Assembly (NCBI GenBank): GCA_024516035.1 | Contig: JAMCCL010000075.1 | Location: 1-64,000 of the forward strand | Reading direction: 5' to 3' | Origin: Bactericera cockerelli | Lineage: Eukaryota; Arthropoda; Insecta; Hemiptera; Triozidae | Length of the DNA: 64,000 bases | Shown: one piece after another, positions 33,493-44,565 of the stretch | Numbering within the stretch: the stretch's first letter is position 1 | How the letters are laid out: each line of letters begins with the position of its first letter | Notes under the pieces: model-generated | What the model was told of the DNA's origin: nothing | The model's input: only the letters and a program-made list of their open reading frames with translations | Database searches by the model: none | Position numbers and translations under genes: made by a program

Positions 33493-34077
33493 CAGGGTGC
33501 GGCGCGGTTATGTCCCATTTTGAATCGCCCAGTGTGAAGCCGAACTTATAATTAGACAAGTTCAAACAAAGTTAGAAGATGCACAAACTAATAATTTTTT
33601 CGATTCAATTTAGCTCAGTTGTCAAAATGATTTTATCAAAGCAACAGAAAGCTTATTGCGTGGAGAGTTATTTTTCGAAAAATTGTTCCCACGGCGTTTG
33701 ATTTGTAAGAGGTGACCTTCCTAGGCCAGCGCGATCCCCGGATTTAGCTCCCTGTGATTTTTTCTTGTGGGGTTACCTCAAATCGAAAGTTTACAATGAT
33801 TGGCCAAGAACACTTGAAGAGTTAAAACACAACATTCGCCGTGAAATAGGCCGTATACCTGTCGCAATGTTGGAAAAAGTAGAGCGAAACTTGAGAAATC
33901 GCCTTCAGCAGTGTATCGACAATGACGATCGTCATTTGAATGGTGTACTCTTCAAAAACTAGATAAAATCAAACCTTACATATTTCTAGATGATAATTCA
34001 ACAACAAGCATCAGGTAAGACTGACAGCCTTTTTTTAATCGAATATTCAAAAGAAGACATAACCGCGCCGCACCCTG
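33493..34077 (+). mobile_element. Internally deleted mariner-type transposon with perfect 22-bp TIRs
   Basis: Ends CAGGGTGCGGCGCGGTTATG(TC) at 33493-33514 and its reverse complement at 34056-34077, flanked by TA on both sides (33491-33492, 34078-34079). The inside holds only the first and last parts of a transposase gene, so the element is a deletion derivative that would depend on a transposase made elsewhere. Confidence 0.9.
33628..33962 (+). pseudogene. Deleted mariner-type transposase
   Basis: Starts MILSKQQKAYCVESYFSKN (the helix-turn-helix start of this lineage) and jumps near 33700 to PRPARSPDLAPCDFFLWGYLK, with the C-terminus (EIGRIPVAMLEKVERNLRNR, LNGVLFKN) to the stop at 33962. The middle, including the first two catalytic acidic residues, is deleted. 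Confidence 0.8.
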
Positions 34078-34079
34078 TA

Positions 34080-35049
34080 TGTAAAAAAAAAAAAAAAAAC
34101 TGAAGTACCGGTTCTATAAAATACTCGGTATTACCCATCTCTAGCTCTAACCAGATACTACAACTCTAAAATACTGGATCGACAGCAATCAAATCGATAT
34201 CACCGTTTAGAGTACTTCAGAAGAAAGTATGATCTTATAAGATTAAGAAGGAGAACTGTGGAAAAACGCTCTCAGACCAAGAAGAGAAAGATAATGCGGC
34301 GAAAATTCTTGAAATTCAATGCTGTTAAAGTAAAAAAATTATCCCTCTAGTTTTAAATGTTCCCGCTCTCATATTTCTCTGATAATACTTTATAACAAGT
34401 TGTCCACAATCTCAGTAGTAGAGTCCGTGAAGCGGTATTGTGAAATCACAAACAAAGACATTCCTTAGATTTTCCACATTCCGGAAATGGCCATTGTAAA
34501 GTTAGTTTCTTATTGCAAATAAAGTTATTACAGTTTAATATCATACTCTGCTTGACTGCTTTTCTCATTTAGTTTCAACAAATGCCAATCAAGAACAACC
34601 AGCCAAAAAATTGAGCTGCAAAAGTTTCCTAATAAGATTGGTACAGAGCAAAAGTATAGTGAAGTGGGTTGTTTATGCACACAAAATGGTGACTATGAAC
34701 TTCAGAAAAGATAACAAGTCCTTACATACGCACTGCCAAAGTTTACTGGATCGGATGAACATCCATCCACCCATAGCATTGTGTGGTAAACTTTTGCACA
34801 CTAACTATACCGAGCCGCACCTCTGAGAAATGTGTTACAACCCTCATCCTCTCAATAAACCCAAAGTGGTAAACCCTCATTTTGACGGAGCAAGAAGATT
34901 TTTTTTCCATTGTTACCATTGTTTACTTCCAAAAAAAAAGACAAAAAAACATGGCCGCTACTAGATACCGTTGATATTGTTGAAATATACTGTGCAAAAT
35001 AGACCAAAATAAAATTATTGATATTGCAAGACCTTGAGCAACGCATCTA
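34080..35049. other. No gene recognised
   Basis: Only short unrelated frames. Part may belong to the unknown gene that follows. Confidence 0.35.
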
Positions 35050-35382
35050 GCCAGCCTATGGTAGACACTGTATTCAAAGTATCGAATAAAGGATGTCAAG
35101 TTAATAACAATATCACTAATCACTCCTTGGCATGTTATTATGGCTCTTGTACTTCGACATTGCTAAACTTGAAAACACTAGGTCCTCATTTACCGGATAT
35201 AAGAAAACTCATTTCGAAGATTTAAGCCGTTCTGAAAGATGCCAAACAATTAGTGAACATTTTTTCATTAGACTTTGGGAGCGTGTCCAGAAGAAAGGAA
35301 GGCGAATTTCAATTTTTGTTAGATTAAAGAAAAACGCGAAAATTAATAAAATTTATTTTGATTTTCCGCTTGATCCACAGTG

Positions 35383-36555
35383 GATCAAGCGGGGTTTAGG
35401 AAAAACTTCTCTACGCTTGACCATATTCACGTCCTTAATCAGCTGATTAGTATATCCAAGGAGTATTCCTTGCCAATATGTTTTGTCTTTGTGGACTACG
35501 AGAAGGCGTTCGATAGGGTCACCGTAGAGAGGGTTCTTGGCATGTTAGAAGAGAGAAAAGTTCACCAAAGTATAGTAGATATATTCAGAGAGATTTATAG
35601 ACAGGCAGAGCTAAGAGTAGACCTGGAAGAGCTTAGTGTACGAGTAGACGTGCAGAGGGGCGTTCGGCAGGGGGACGTAGCCTCCCCGAAGCTGTTCATA
35701 AGTTTATTAGAAATAATGATGGAGAAGATAGACTGGGAGGGGAAAGGAATAAATATAAATGGGCGATGGCTAAACCAACTTAAATTTGCTGACGATATTG
35801 TTCTGATAGGTAAGAGTAGAGAAGAAGCGCAAAACATGATTCACGAACTTTACCTAACAGGAATACCGTACGGCCTCAAGATAAACAGCGGAAAATGTAG
35901 ATTGATGTGCATAGGAAACATAGAAGGAGAGGAGGAGTTGAGACTAGAAGAGGAAAAAATCAAAGAGGAAGAAGAATTTATTTATCTAGGACACATGCTT
36001 AGCGTAAATGGTCAATGGGCGGAAATAAAAAGGAGATGTACAATAGGATGGAAAGCAGTCTTTAAGTACAAACAGATATACAAATCTAGAGTGGCGATAT
36101 CAATAAAGAAAAGACTGTGGGAAATGACGGCATTGCCTGCGATGACGTATGGATGCGAAACTTGGGTGTTAACCAGAAAAGTTATCAACAAATTGAGAGT
36201 CACTGTACGGGGGATGGAGCGCTACATGCTTGGATATACTCGGAGAGACAGAAAAAGGAACGAGTGGATTAGAGAAAAATCAGGATTTGAAGATATAGTA
36301 AAAAGAATTGTGAAAAGAAAATGGAAGTGGGCGGGACATATAGTTAGGACGAATGATGATAGATGGACAAAAGAAATTATGAATTGGTACCCTCGTGGCT
36401 TAAAGAGAAAGGTAGGAGCACCAAAAATGAAATGGGATAAGGAAATGAGGAAAGTGTGTGGTGGTGTTACGTGGCAGAGAGTGGCATTAGAGAGACATGA
36501 GTGGAAAAGAATGGGATCAATATATAGAGAAGTGTGGCTCGACCAGAGAAAATAA
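35383..36555 (+). CDS. Reverse transcriptase, C-terminal two thirds (RTE-type)
   Basis: The frame enters at DQAGFRKNFSTLDHI and continues with FVDYEKAFDRV (motif A aspartate), GVRQGDVASPKLF, the catalytic FADDIVLIG (about 35788), then YGCETWVLT and WAGHIVRTNDDRW of the C-terminal domain, ending at 36555. The DYEKAFD, ETW and WAGH combination is typical of RTE-like elements. Endonuclease and N-terminal RT are missing through 5' truncation, so the copy is not autonomous, but this frame is unbroken and probably young. Confidence 0.85.
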   Translation, partial: DQAGFRKNFSTLDHIHVLNQLISISKEYSLPICFVFVDYEKAFDRVTVERVLGMLEERKVHQSIVDIFREIYRQAELRVDLEELSVRVDVQRGVRQGDVASPKLFISLLEIMMEKIDWEGKGININGRWLNQLKFADDIVLIGKSREEAQNMIHELYLTGIPYGLKINSGKCRLMCIGNIEGEEELRLEEEKIKEEEEFIYLGHMLSVNGQWAEIKRRCTIGWKAVFKYKQIYKSRVAISIKKRLWEMTALPAMTYGCETWVLTRKVINKLRVTVRGMERYMLGYTRRDRKRNEWIREKSGFEDIVKRIVKRKWKWAGHIVRTNDDRWTKEIMNWYPRGLKRKVGAPKMKWDKEMRKVCGGVTWQRVALERHEWKRMGSIYREVWLDQRK

Positions 36556-36624
36556 ACTGCGAAAATGTGTAATAGTTGATATGGAGAGAGAAATCACAAA
36601 TATAGTAATAATTATAATACATGG

Positions 36625-36720
36625 AGAGAGAGAGAGAGATGGAGAGAGAGGGGGGGGAGTGAGAGAGAGAGTGAGAGAGGTAGAGAGTGGGGGGGAGGAG
36701 AAAGAGTAAGAAAAGGAGAG
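36625..36720. repeat. (GA)n-rich low-complexity tract in the RTE 3' region
   Basis: Purine-only GAGAGAGAG/GGGG stretch after the reverse transcriptase stop. Confidence 0.85.
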
Positions 36721-37370
36721 AATATGAGGTGAGAGAACCTTTTAAATATCAGTATGCCAACCAACAAAAAATTTACCTCTAAAATATTTTAGAGAGGTCT
36801 CAGTCAGTGACTGATTTTGTCTAAGAATTTGGAATATTATGTATTAATTGTAAGTTTTGTTTCCGATTGTAATGTATTCTTAAACAAATAAAGACTATTC
36901 TATTCTATTCTATTCTATTCTATTCTATTTTGATTTTCAAGAGTGCTTCGAACTATGTAAAGATTTGTTGACACGAACCAATTATGAAGTTTATAAAGAA
37001 AGAGAAGCAAATTGCAAAACAACAGAATTAAAAGATGCTGTAAGACACAAGCAAGATGATGCGGATATAATTATATCTCAGTCGAATCCACCACAAAGTA
37101 GCCCCATCCATCGGCCTTGTCAAGAAAATAGTCGGCCAAAAAATTTATTCGCCGGTCTCTGCTATGAATGGGGGAAAAACATTAGTACAGATACCAAAGT
37201 TGTCACATGTTGGTCATGTAAAAGGATTTTCACCTGTTGTTGTGTCTTGATGGACTGAATTATAATCGGGACTTTGAGAATGATTCTGATGAGGAAGGAT
37301 TGAATATTTGCAAAAGATGTTATTCTGCAGAGATGAGTTCAGCCGACTCGACCTTTATTTTTATTTTATA

Positions 37371-37935
37371 CCTACCTTACATATTTTGAATATTCAAAAA
37401 TTGTTTATTTTTGAAGCCAAAGAGTGGTTTAAGTTTCAATTGTCTCGATAGAGTGGATAAGTGGTGGTCAGCCAAGAAAACTTAGTTCAAATAAACCTTT
37501 ATAGAATAATCTGTTGTTCCATGTTAATATCGCGATCCATCGCGACCAATATACACAGTTGAGTTCATCAGGTTGTCCCTTCAAATCAATGCAGTATTCT
37601 CAGAGAAGCCCCTTCTGTCTGGTTCAACTCCTCACTTCCAGCTACAGCGTGCTGCGAAATCCCAACTGAGGATTTCAATTGGTCAGTAATTTACTGTATT
37701 CACATTTCTTCTTCAATTGTAAATATATAATTATGAGAATACATCCCACCTTACTATTTATTATACTTCTAATATGAAAATAAAATACAATTATTTTTTT
37801 TAAAGTCGCAAATACATAATTGTCAAATCACTAGAAATTGTTTGATGTTCACAACTATTAACCAGGCAACTTGAAATAAATTTGCTCCGTAAAATTTCTG
37901 AAAATTTTCTGAAAATTCCTAAATTTTTGTAAGTT
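37371..37935. other. No gene recognised; probably includes the 5' region of the next retrotransposon
   Basis: AT-rich. The 5' end of the CR1/Jockey-like element was not delimited. Confidence 0.35.
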
Positions 37936-39741
37936 ATGATGTATACTGATACATCTCAACAAGACGATTCTGTCTTGTGCCCCCATTGTAATGCTAAATT
38001 CACGAAGAGAGGCTTGACAAGACACATCAATGCAGCCCATCCAAATGTCCATGACAGTTTGGAAACAAAAGAAGACAATGAAAAAGTATATTGTCCCTTG
38101 TCTGCGTGCATTACTGATCTCATTGGATTATTATTCGAAGAAACAAAGGACATACAAAATGAAGCAGATGCAATGACAAAAAAAGTGGAATTTTTGAAAA
38201 ATACTGTGCAAAAAAGTGTGAAAAAAAATGATGTCGAAGAAGTAATGACAATAATTGTTGAAACATGTTTCTCATATAATCAGGTAATTAAATTATTGAT
38301 AGATAAGAAGACAAAACAAATTAAAAAAATAAGAGGAGAAATGAGCGAAGAAAAAAGATTCCATCATGACACAATAGAAGAAGCTAAAGATGAAATAAAT
38401 GATATAAAACATCAATTGAAAATACAAAATCTCTCCAATGAAAGCAGTAGAAAAGAGATAGAAGAAAAAAATATTAAATTACAGAAAATGAGAAATAATT
38501 GTCGAGAGATTGAAGAAGAGAACAAAAACATCATGAGAGAACTGGAGGAAATCAAACAGAAGAATGAAGAACTCATACAGAAGTTAATTTACAGAAAAGA
38601 ACCAAAAAGTGTTGAAGTTAGAGAAATAATTCGCAACGTAGAGATTGAACGGTTGAAAATCAAGCAGCAGGAAGAACTAGCAAATGATAAAATTGCTGCA
38701 CTGGAAGGACAATTGAACGAGAAACAGAAAACTGAGCAAGAAACTTCCACAAATAATACTGCAGATAACTGTTCCAAGACTAGGAAAACAATAGTTAAAA
38801 TAATAGGAGATAGCCATGGTAGACAATTGAGAAATATTTTGAGCCAAGAGCTTAATGACACATTTAAAATTGAAGCCACATTGTATCCCAATGCAAAATT
38901 TCGTGATGTTATACATAACATTGAGCACGAAACTAAAGACATGACAAAATTCGATTTTTTAGTGGTTCTAGCAGGAACCAATAATATCAATTCTAATTTA
39001 AAATATGATCCCTATAATGACATACAAACTCTCATTAATAATACCAGTATAAGTAATGTTAACATCATATATGTAACTATTCCATATAGGTATGATCTAC
39101 CACAATTAAATTCAAATATCTACTATAGTAATTATATTACTATGGAAGATTGTAATTTGCCAAAAAGATTTAAAATTTTCGACATATCCTGTACAGTTCA
39201 AAGAAATCTCTACACAAAACATGGACTTCATTACAACAAATTTGGTAAAAAAATCATAAGTCAAAAACTTATAAGTATTATCAAAAATACTTATTTTGAC
39301 TATGTTATCTCTTCTGAACTTATAAAAACCCATTTCCATCACTCTGATTTTTTTCTTCCACTTTCTCATCTTGATTCTATTCCTGTTCCCCACCGTGATC
39401 CACTATTCACTCTACCATCTCCACAAACTCGTCAACACATTGCTCCAAAAAATGTTTTGTCTAACAGTTTAATTGATTTCTTCAATAGCTCAGATATTAT
39501 TGATGTACATAGTGTTGATGATAATCTTCTCCCTAGAACTTGTACTAATTCTTCTCTCCCCTATCCCTCTCCTGATTTCCGTTCACCTGCTTCACAACAT
39601 CATGTTGCTCAAACCACTCTACCTTCTCAATTATCTACTAACATTAGCAGCCCTACCAATCATTTCATACCTTCTCTACCTATCTCCTTCCATACAAACC
39701 AAAATTTTCAACCAGAGGAAGGAATCCAAATAATCTTATAA
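37936..39741 (+). CDS. ORF1 of a CR1/Jockey-like non-LTR retrotransposon (zinc finger, coiled coil, SGNH esterase)
   Basis: 601 codons from a true ATG. Residues 15-37 form a C2H2-type finger (CPHCNAKFTKRGLTRHINAAH). A long coiled coil of EEIKQ-type heptads follows (about 130-280). An SGNH hydrolase-like domain (about 290-460) shows the nucleophile block KIIGDSHGRQ, the block VLAGTNNI and the terminal LHYNKFGKKI with its histidine. The C-terminal 130 residues are serine/proline-rich and disordered. ORF1 proteins bind the element RNA; esterase-bearing ORF1 is known from CR1/L2-type elements. The frame is intact, in contrast with ORF2 downstream. Confidence 0.85.
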   Translation: MMYTDTSQQDDSVLCPHCNAKFTKRGLTRHINAAHPNVHDSLETKEDNEKVYCPLSACITDLIGLLFEETKDIQNEADAMTKKVEFLKNTVQKSVKKNDVEEVMTIIVETCFSYNQVIKLLIDKKTKQIKKIRGEMSEEKRFHHDTIEEAKDEINDIKHQLKIQNLSNESSRKEIEEKNIKLQKMRNNCREIEEENKNIMRELEEIKQKNEELIQKLIYRKEPKSVEVREIIRNVEIERLKIKQQEELANDKIAALEGQLNEKQKTEQETSTNNTADNCSKTRKTIVKIIGDSHGRQLRNILSQELNDTFKIEATLYPNAKFRDVIHNIEHETKDMTKFDFLVVLAGTNNINSNLKYDPYNDIQTLINNTSISNVNIIYVTIPYRYDLPQLNSNIYYSNYITMEDCNLPKRFKIFDISCTVQRNLYTKHGLHYNKFGKKIISQKLISIIKNTYFDYVISSELIKTHFHHSDFFLPLSHLDSIPVPHRDPLFTLPSPQTRQHIAPKNVLSNSLIDFFNSSDIIDVHSVDDNLLPRTCTNSSLPYPSPDFRSPASQHHVAQTTLPSQLSTNISSPTNHFIPSLPISFHTNQNFQPEEGIQIIL

Positions 39742-42685
39742 CACTCACCTCCTCCCCTGATATCAGCCCTGCCACCAAATTTCATTATTCCCGCTCTTCT
39801 AATAGATCTAATGTAACTACCTCTACACCTGCACATGACTTCTCCATCTATTATCAAAATGTTAATGGTCTACGATCTAAGCTTGGAGCTTTAAGATCAA
39901 ATGTTCCACTTCAATCTTTTGATGTTCTTGCCTTTACTGAAACTAAACTAATACCTTCTTTTCTAACAGGTGAGCTTTGGCTTAACAACTTTTCTGTGTT
40001 CCGCTGTGACCGCGATTTACAAACAAGCCAAAAATCTGGTGGCTGTCTCCTAGCTCTTGACAACAGATTTTCCTGTACTCAACTTCCTCTATTAAACAAC
40101 GATGTTGAACAAGTTTTTATTCAAATCACTCTTGGTCCTAACCTCAAACGTCTTGTGCTGGGTGTAGTCTACATACCTCCCGACGCTCCTCTTGAGTCAT
40201 ATGAATCTCACTGGGAGGTGGTAGATCACCTCCGTAACCAGTATGTCTCTGATAGCTTTATCATATTGGGAGACTACAACTTACCTGACTGTGATTGGGG
40301 GGATCCTTCTGTCAATTCCATTCCTTCGGGTCACTCAGAAAAATCTAGGACAACTATTGAAAATGTATTCTTTCTTAATTTTCATCAACTTAACAATATT
40401 CGTAATTCAAATGGCAAAACACTAGATTTAATTTTTTCTACAGCTTTTCATTACGAGTGTTCCGTGACAGCGCCCGATCCTCTTCTCATCACCCACCTTT
40501 ACTCCTCACTTTAAATTCTCTCTACCTTCCCATTCCAAAATCAGCTGTCCTGAATGATGAGATCATCTATAATTTTCAAAAGGGCAATTATGATCTAATT
40601 AATAGTATATTTGATAATTTTTACTGGCCTTCTTTACTCAATGAGAAAAACTCTGTTGATCTCAATGTTTCTCTTTTCAGCTCCTTTGTCTCTGATGTTA
40701 TTAAATGTTTTGTCCCTTCTCATGTTAAAAAACATGATTCATATCCTCGTTGGTACTCTCCACATTTGAAATGCCTTCTAATAGAAAAGAAAAAATGTCA
40801 CCAACTCTACAAATCTTCTGGACTACCTCACTTTTATCATCAGTTTTCTTTCCTCCGTTCGACTTGTAAGTCACTTTCAGAAGAATGTTATTCACGCTAT
40901 CTTTCTTCTGTTGAATTTGCTGTTCGTCGTGATCCTCGATATTTCTGGAAGTATGAGAGGACCATGAGAAAAGATCAATCCCTACCCAAAAACCTTCATT
41001 TGGGGAATTGTGAAGCTGATTCCATTCCTGATGCATTAAAATTATTCTCCCACTATTTTTCTTCAGCTTATTCTCTGGTTCCTACTTGCTCTTCTGATTT
41101 CAACTTTTCATACTCAGATATCATTTCTTCTACAACTATCTCTGAAAGTGACATTCGTCTAGCTCTTTTTAAATTAAATCCCCACAAAAGTATTGGTCCT
41201 GATGGTATCCCCCTCTTTTTCTTAAAAAATGTTTCTATACTTTGTCTTCTCCTCTACATTTCATTTTTAATCAATCTCTTTCAACAGGTACTTTCCCTTC
41301 TTCCTGGAAACATAGCTTTATTAAACCTATCCCTAAAAAAGGCCTTCCTAAATCAGAAATATCCAATTATAGACCAATTTCCATCCTTTCCACTATTCCA
41401 AAACTTTTTGAATCTCTTCTTCTTGATCAAATTTTGCCTTTCTTTCTTCGTTTTATTATTGTTAATCAACACGGTTTCGTTCCCCAATAAATCTGTTACC
41501 TCTAACCTCCTTGTTTATTCTAATTTCCTCTTCAAACAGTTCTCCAAGAATTCCCAAGTAGACACCCTATATCTAGACCTAACTAAAGCGTTTGATCGGG
41601 TAAATCACCGAATTCTGATTGACAAATTACAAGCCAATGGAGTTTCCGGAAATCTCTTAAAGTGGTTCTCTTGCTACCTTTCTAATAGAACTTCTTCTAT
41701 TAGCATTGGCTCTTCTTCTTCTCATCCCTTTCCTATACATTCTGGAGTTCCTCAGGGCTCTCACCTTGGCCCTATCCTTTTCCTAGTTTTTATTAATGAT
41801 GTCCACTTCTGCCTATCGAAATTTAATATTGAATTTCTTCTTTTTTGTGATGACTTTAAAATATACAAGGCTATCAATTCCGTAAACGATCAAGTTCATC
41901 TCCAAGAAGCTCTGTCTTCCTTGTGTGACTGGTTTAAAACTAATTGCTTATCTGTTAACCCTTTAAAATGTCATAGCATCTCTTTCACTAGGTCTCATTC
42001 TCCACTTCTCTACTCTTACTCCATTGGCTCTTCAATTATTCCTCAAAGTGACTGTGTTCGAGACTTGGGTGTTCTTTTTGACACAAAGCTAACTTTCATT
42101 CCTCACATTGAAAAGATTGTCTCTAAATCCTCTAGTATGCTTGGATTTCTTTTTCGTTCTACCAAAAACTTTTCGAACGTTCTTCCAACAAAAATCCTTT
42201 ATTGCTCTTTAGTTCGAGGAATTTTGGAATTTGCTAGCCCTGTCTGGAATCCTTATTACAATATCCACTGTACATCTATAGAATCTATTCAACATCGGGC
42301 ATTGAAATTTATGTCAAAAAAATTCCGACTTGGATTGAGTTCTTATGAAGCTTTGGAATCTTCTCTCTCTCTTCTTCCATTATCACACCGTAGATCACTT
42401 TATGATATTATAACTCTTTTTAAAATATTAAATAATCAAATTGATTGTCCTGAACTTCTTAGTGAAATTAATATCCATACCCCATCACCTACAGCTCTCT
42501 CATTAACACGTGTACCTGTTCCTTTTTCAACTCCTCTTGCTCGCAGAAACTACCTTATTAACGCTCCACTTCAACGACTGCAAAACCTTGCGAATGAACT
42601 ATCTGATGATATCGATTTATTTTTTACATCTGTGCCACAACTTAAATCGTACTTCCATCAAAAACATCTTCAATCTGATAGCTAA
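39742..42685 (+). pseudogene. ORF2 of the CR1/Jockey-like element: endonuclease and reverse transcriptase (frameshifts)
   Basis: The APE-type endonuclease is seen in IYYQNVNGLRSK, AFTETKL, GVVYIPPD, ILGDYNLPDCDW and LDLIFS. The reverse transcriptase is seen in KSIGPDGIP, FIKPIPKKGLP, ISNYRPISIL, DLTKAFDRVNH, SGVPQGSHLGP and the active site FCDD (F-A-D-D in most relatives; both aspartates kept). The C-terminal region follows to 42685. Frame changes lie near 40490, 41240 and 41490, so no full-length product is made. It follows ORF1 immediately. Confidence 0.8.
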
Positions 42686-43690
42686 TTCTGACAGCTTTAT
42701 CAATTTTTTCTTTATAAAAATTTCCCACTTTTTGTTTTTTTTTTGTTTGTTGAAATTAGTATGTTTATTATTATTATTATTTTGTCATGTCTTTAGTTAG
42801 AGAAATTGTATTAGTTAGTATAGGGTCCGCCCGTTTAAGTGTAACAAATAAAAAAAATAAAAATAAAAGTAATGGTCCTATATCCCTTAAAAATTATTTT
42901 ATAAACATTGACCAATGATACTTGAATTTGTGCTCCTTCTGTTTACAGCTGAAGCTGGACTTCAGGAACTTTGAGTAAACTGCTGGGAAGGAGGATTCTC
43001 TCTTGGGCATTTTTCAAATTCAATTACATGTCTTCGACCTGGCCAGGGAAAAAATTGAAGAAACCCGCAACAAGGACTTCAAAAACTCAATATCGGGAAT
43101 TCTAGCTGAAATTGACTCCGACAGCAGGCCTCACGCGGCATGGATAGAAACAGTCGCTGGAACTGGGAATCTCTCATACAGGAATGGGATTTACAAAAAA
43201 AAATAGAAAATAATTTACAAGAAGTTATAAGCAGTGAACATGAACACAAACAAAATGATTCCATTGAAACCAATAATACTATGAATAGGGGTTGGGTGGA
43301 AGAGATTGCCGTAGGCAATAACCCCGCCCTTTAGTTAGGACATATGTATATATTTTGATTTTTTTTTCTTGTTTATATTATTAATATTGTCAATTTTTAT
43401 ATTTATTTTTTACCATTATTTGTCTGTAGTATATTATGTTCTACTAATAAAATGTTTCTAAATATATTAATAAATAAATAAAGAGTTAGTCAGTCCTTCT
43501 TTTGCCAAAAAAATGATCTGGCCCACAGAATCTCCAGCTAAAAACCTCTTGAAGTAAATTTCACCACAAGTAGAAAAAGTAAAAGAATAAAGAATATTTC
43601 TTGTAGAATACATAAACGACTTGAAAAGTTTTACTGCTTCAAAAAAGGTGATGATATATCAATGATTAATTCATTTAAAAAAAAAAAATG
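42686..43690. other. 3' end of the CR1-like element and unassigned sequence
   Basis: The element probably ends near 42870 in AAATAAAAAAAATAAAAATAAAAG. Between 43000 and 43335 a shifted frame (LREKIEETRNKDF; IENNLQEVISSEHEHKQND) hints at another decayed coding piece that I do not recognise. Confidence 0.4.
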
Positions 43691-43691
43691 A

Positions 43692-43965
43692 TTGGGACAA
43701 TATTTTCAAATTTCAGAAAAAAACCTCAACAGCGCCATTTCAAAATTTTACTCAATTCTAGATAATCATATATCTGAGTTCATCCCCTATAAAACTATTA
43801 AAGAATTAAAATATCCTATTTGGGCTTCCTGTGAATTTAAAAACTTAGTTTTCCAACAAACAAAAAATTCCCACAAAATGTTTAAACAAACGGAATTTCT
43901 TAAACATCATCTTGAATTCAAATCACTAAGAACTAAATTGAACTTAAACTTAAAGATTTCAGGGA
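43692..43965 (+). pseudogene. Non-LTR retrotransposon fragment, endonuclease-RT linker
   Basis: The frame contains FIPYKTIKELKYPIWASCEF and SHKMFKQTEFLKHHLEFKSL, the pattern found between endonuclease and reverse transcriptase in Jockey/CR1-type ORF2 proteins. It is cut near 43965 where the viral L-like sequence begins. Confidence 0.5.
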
Positions 43966-44521
43966 ACAAAACAATGATACGATTCATTGAAAGAGACTGT
44001 AAGGGATGGTCGTATGGAGGAACCTTTGATCACTTTGCTAAGAAAGTTATTAAACATCACATTTCTGATCCAATCTCTGTTTCTACCACCCTTCAGCCAA
44101 TTCGGATGGCTTTGCCTTCTGGTTGCCATTCCTTATACCGACAATCTGTTCTCACCTATGGTCTACTCCAGTAATCTTGCCTATAAGTGAGCCTCATCTC
44201 CCCAGACCTGACTTGATCAACCATTATTACAAGACAGATTCCCATATCACCACTGCTTCATACAAACTGTTGTCATTGTTGAATGAGATTCATCAACATA
44301 ACCATCTCCAAGTTACCACCCAATTACCAATCATTGCGTTGGGGGATGGAACCGGAGGGTACTACTTGTTGATTGGACAAATTTTCCCCAATAGTCCAAT
44401 TGTTTATAATACCCTATTTGAAAAAGAAAAATTGTCATCAATTGGATTGGATAATTTCTTACCCGCTGCCCTAGCCCTATCTTCAGATATCTTTTCTCGA
44501 GTTCAGCATATCTACTACTGA
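43966..44521 (+). pseudogene. Negative-strand RNA virus L-protein fragment, methyltransferase region
   Basis: The first frame has WSYGGTFDHFAKKV and DPISVSTTLQPIRMALPSG. After a frame change near 44160, a second frame reads the S-adenosylmethionine-binding glycine loop ALGDGTGGYYLL and then SPIVYNTLFEKE with FLPAALAL. This order resembles the connector and cap-methyltransferase region of mononegavirus-like L polymerases, which cap viral mRNA. The stop at 44519-44521 is followed within 20 bases by an A-run (44537-44563). The virus family (rhabdovirus- or chuvirus-like) cannot be fixed from this piece. Confidence 0.55.
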
Positions 44522-44531
44522 AGGGGTGTCA

Positions 44532-44536
<5 letters not shown>

Positions 44537-44563
<27 letters not shown>
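44537..44563. other. A-run of about 27 after the L-like fragment
   Basis: Possible poly(A) tail marking the 3' junction of an RNA-derived insertion between two retrotransposon fragments. Confidence 0.55.

Positions 44564-44564
<1 letters not shown>

Positions 44565-44565
<1 letters not shown>

Larger units (their letters stand above)
35355..36938 (+). mobile_element. 5'-truncated RTE-type non-LTR retrotransposon with 12-bp target duplication
   Basis: ATTTTGATTTTC occurs at 35355-35366 and 36927-36938, bracketing the insert. The 3' end is a (TATTC)n tail (about 36894-36927) after AATAAAGAC. The 5' junction starts with a 13-bp perfect foldback (CCGCTTGATCCAC A GTGGATCAAGCGG, 35366-35392), the outer arm being the inverse complement of the first element bases. 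Confidence 0.9.
35050..37370 (+). pseudogene. Unknown gene with C-terminal cysteine knuckles, split by a retrotransposon
   Basis: The left part is open from about 35132 to 35366 (FIRLWERVQKKGRRISIFVR). The right part continues in phase from 36938 (ECFELCKDLLTRTNYEVYKE), on to NLFAGLCYEWGKNISTDTKV, a VTCWSCKRIF knuckle and, after a frame change near 37245, an ICKRCYSAE knuckle near 37310. The two CxxC pairs suggest a zinc-binding module. The insertion between 35367 and 36926 is an RTE-type retrotransposon flanked by a 12-base duplication; without it the frame is continuous. I do not recognise the family. A viral or mobile-element origin is possible, given the surroundings. Confidence 0.4.
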
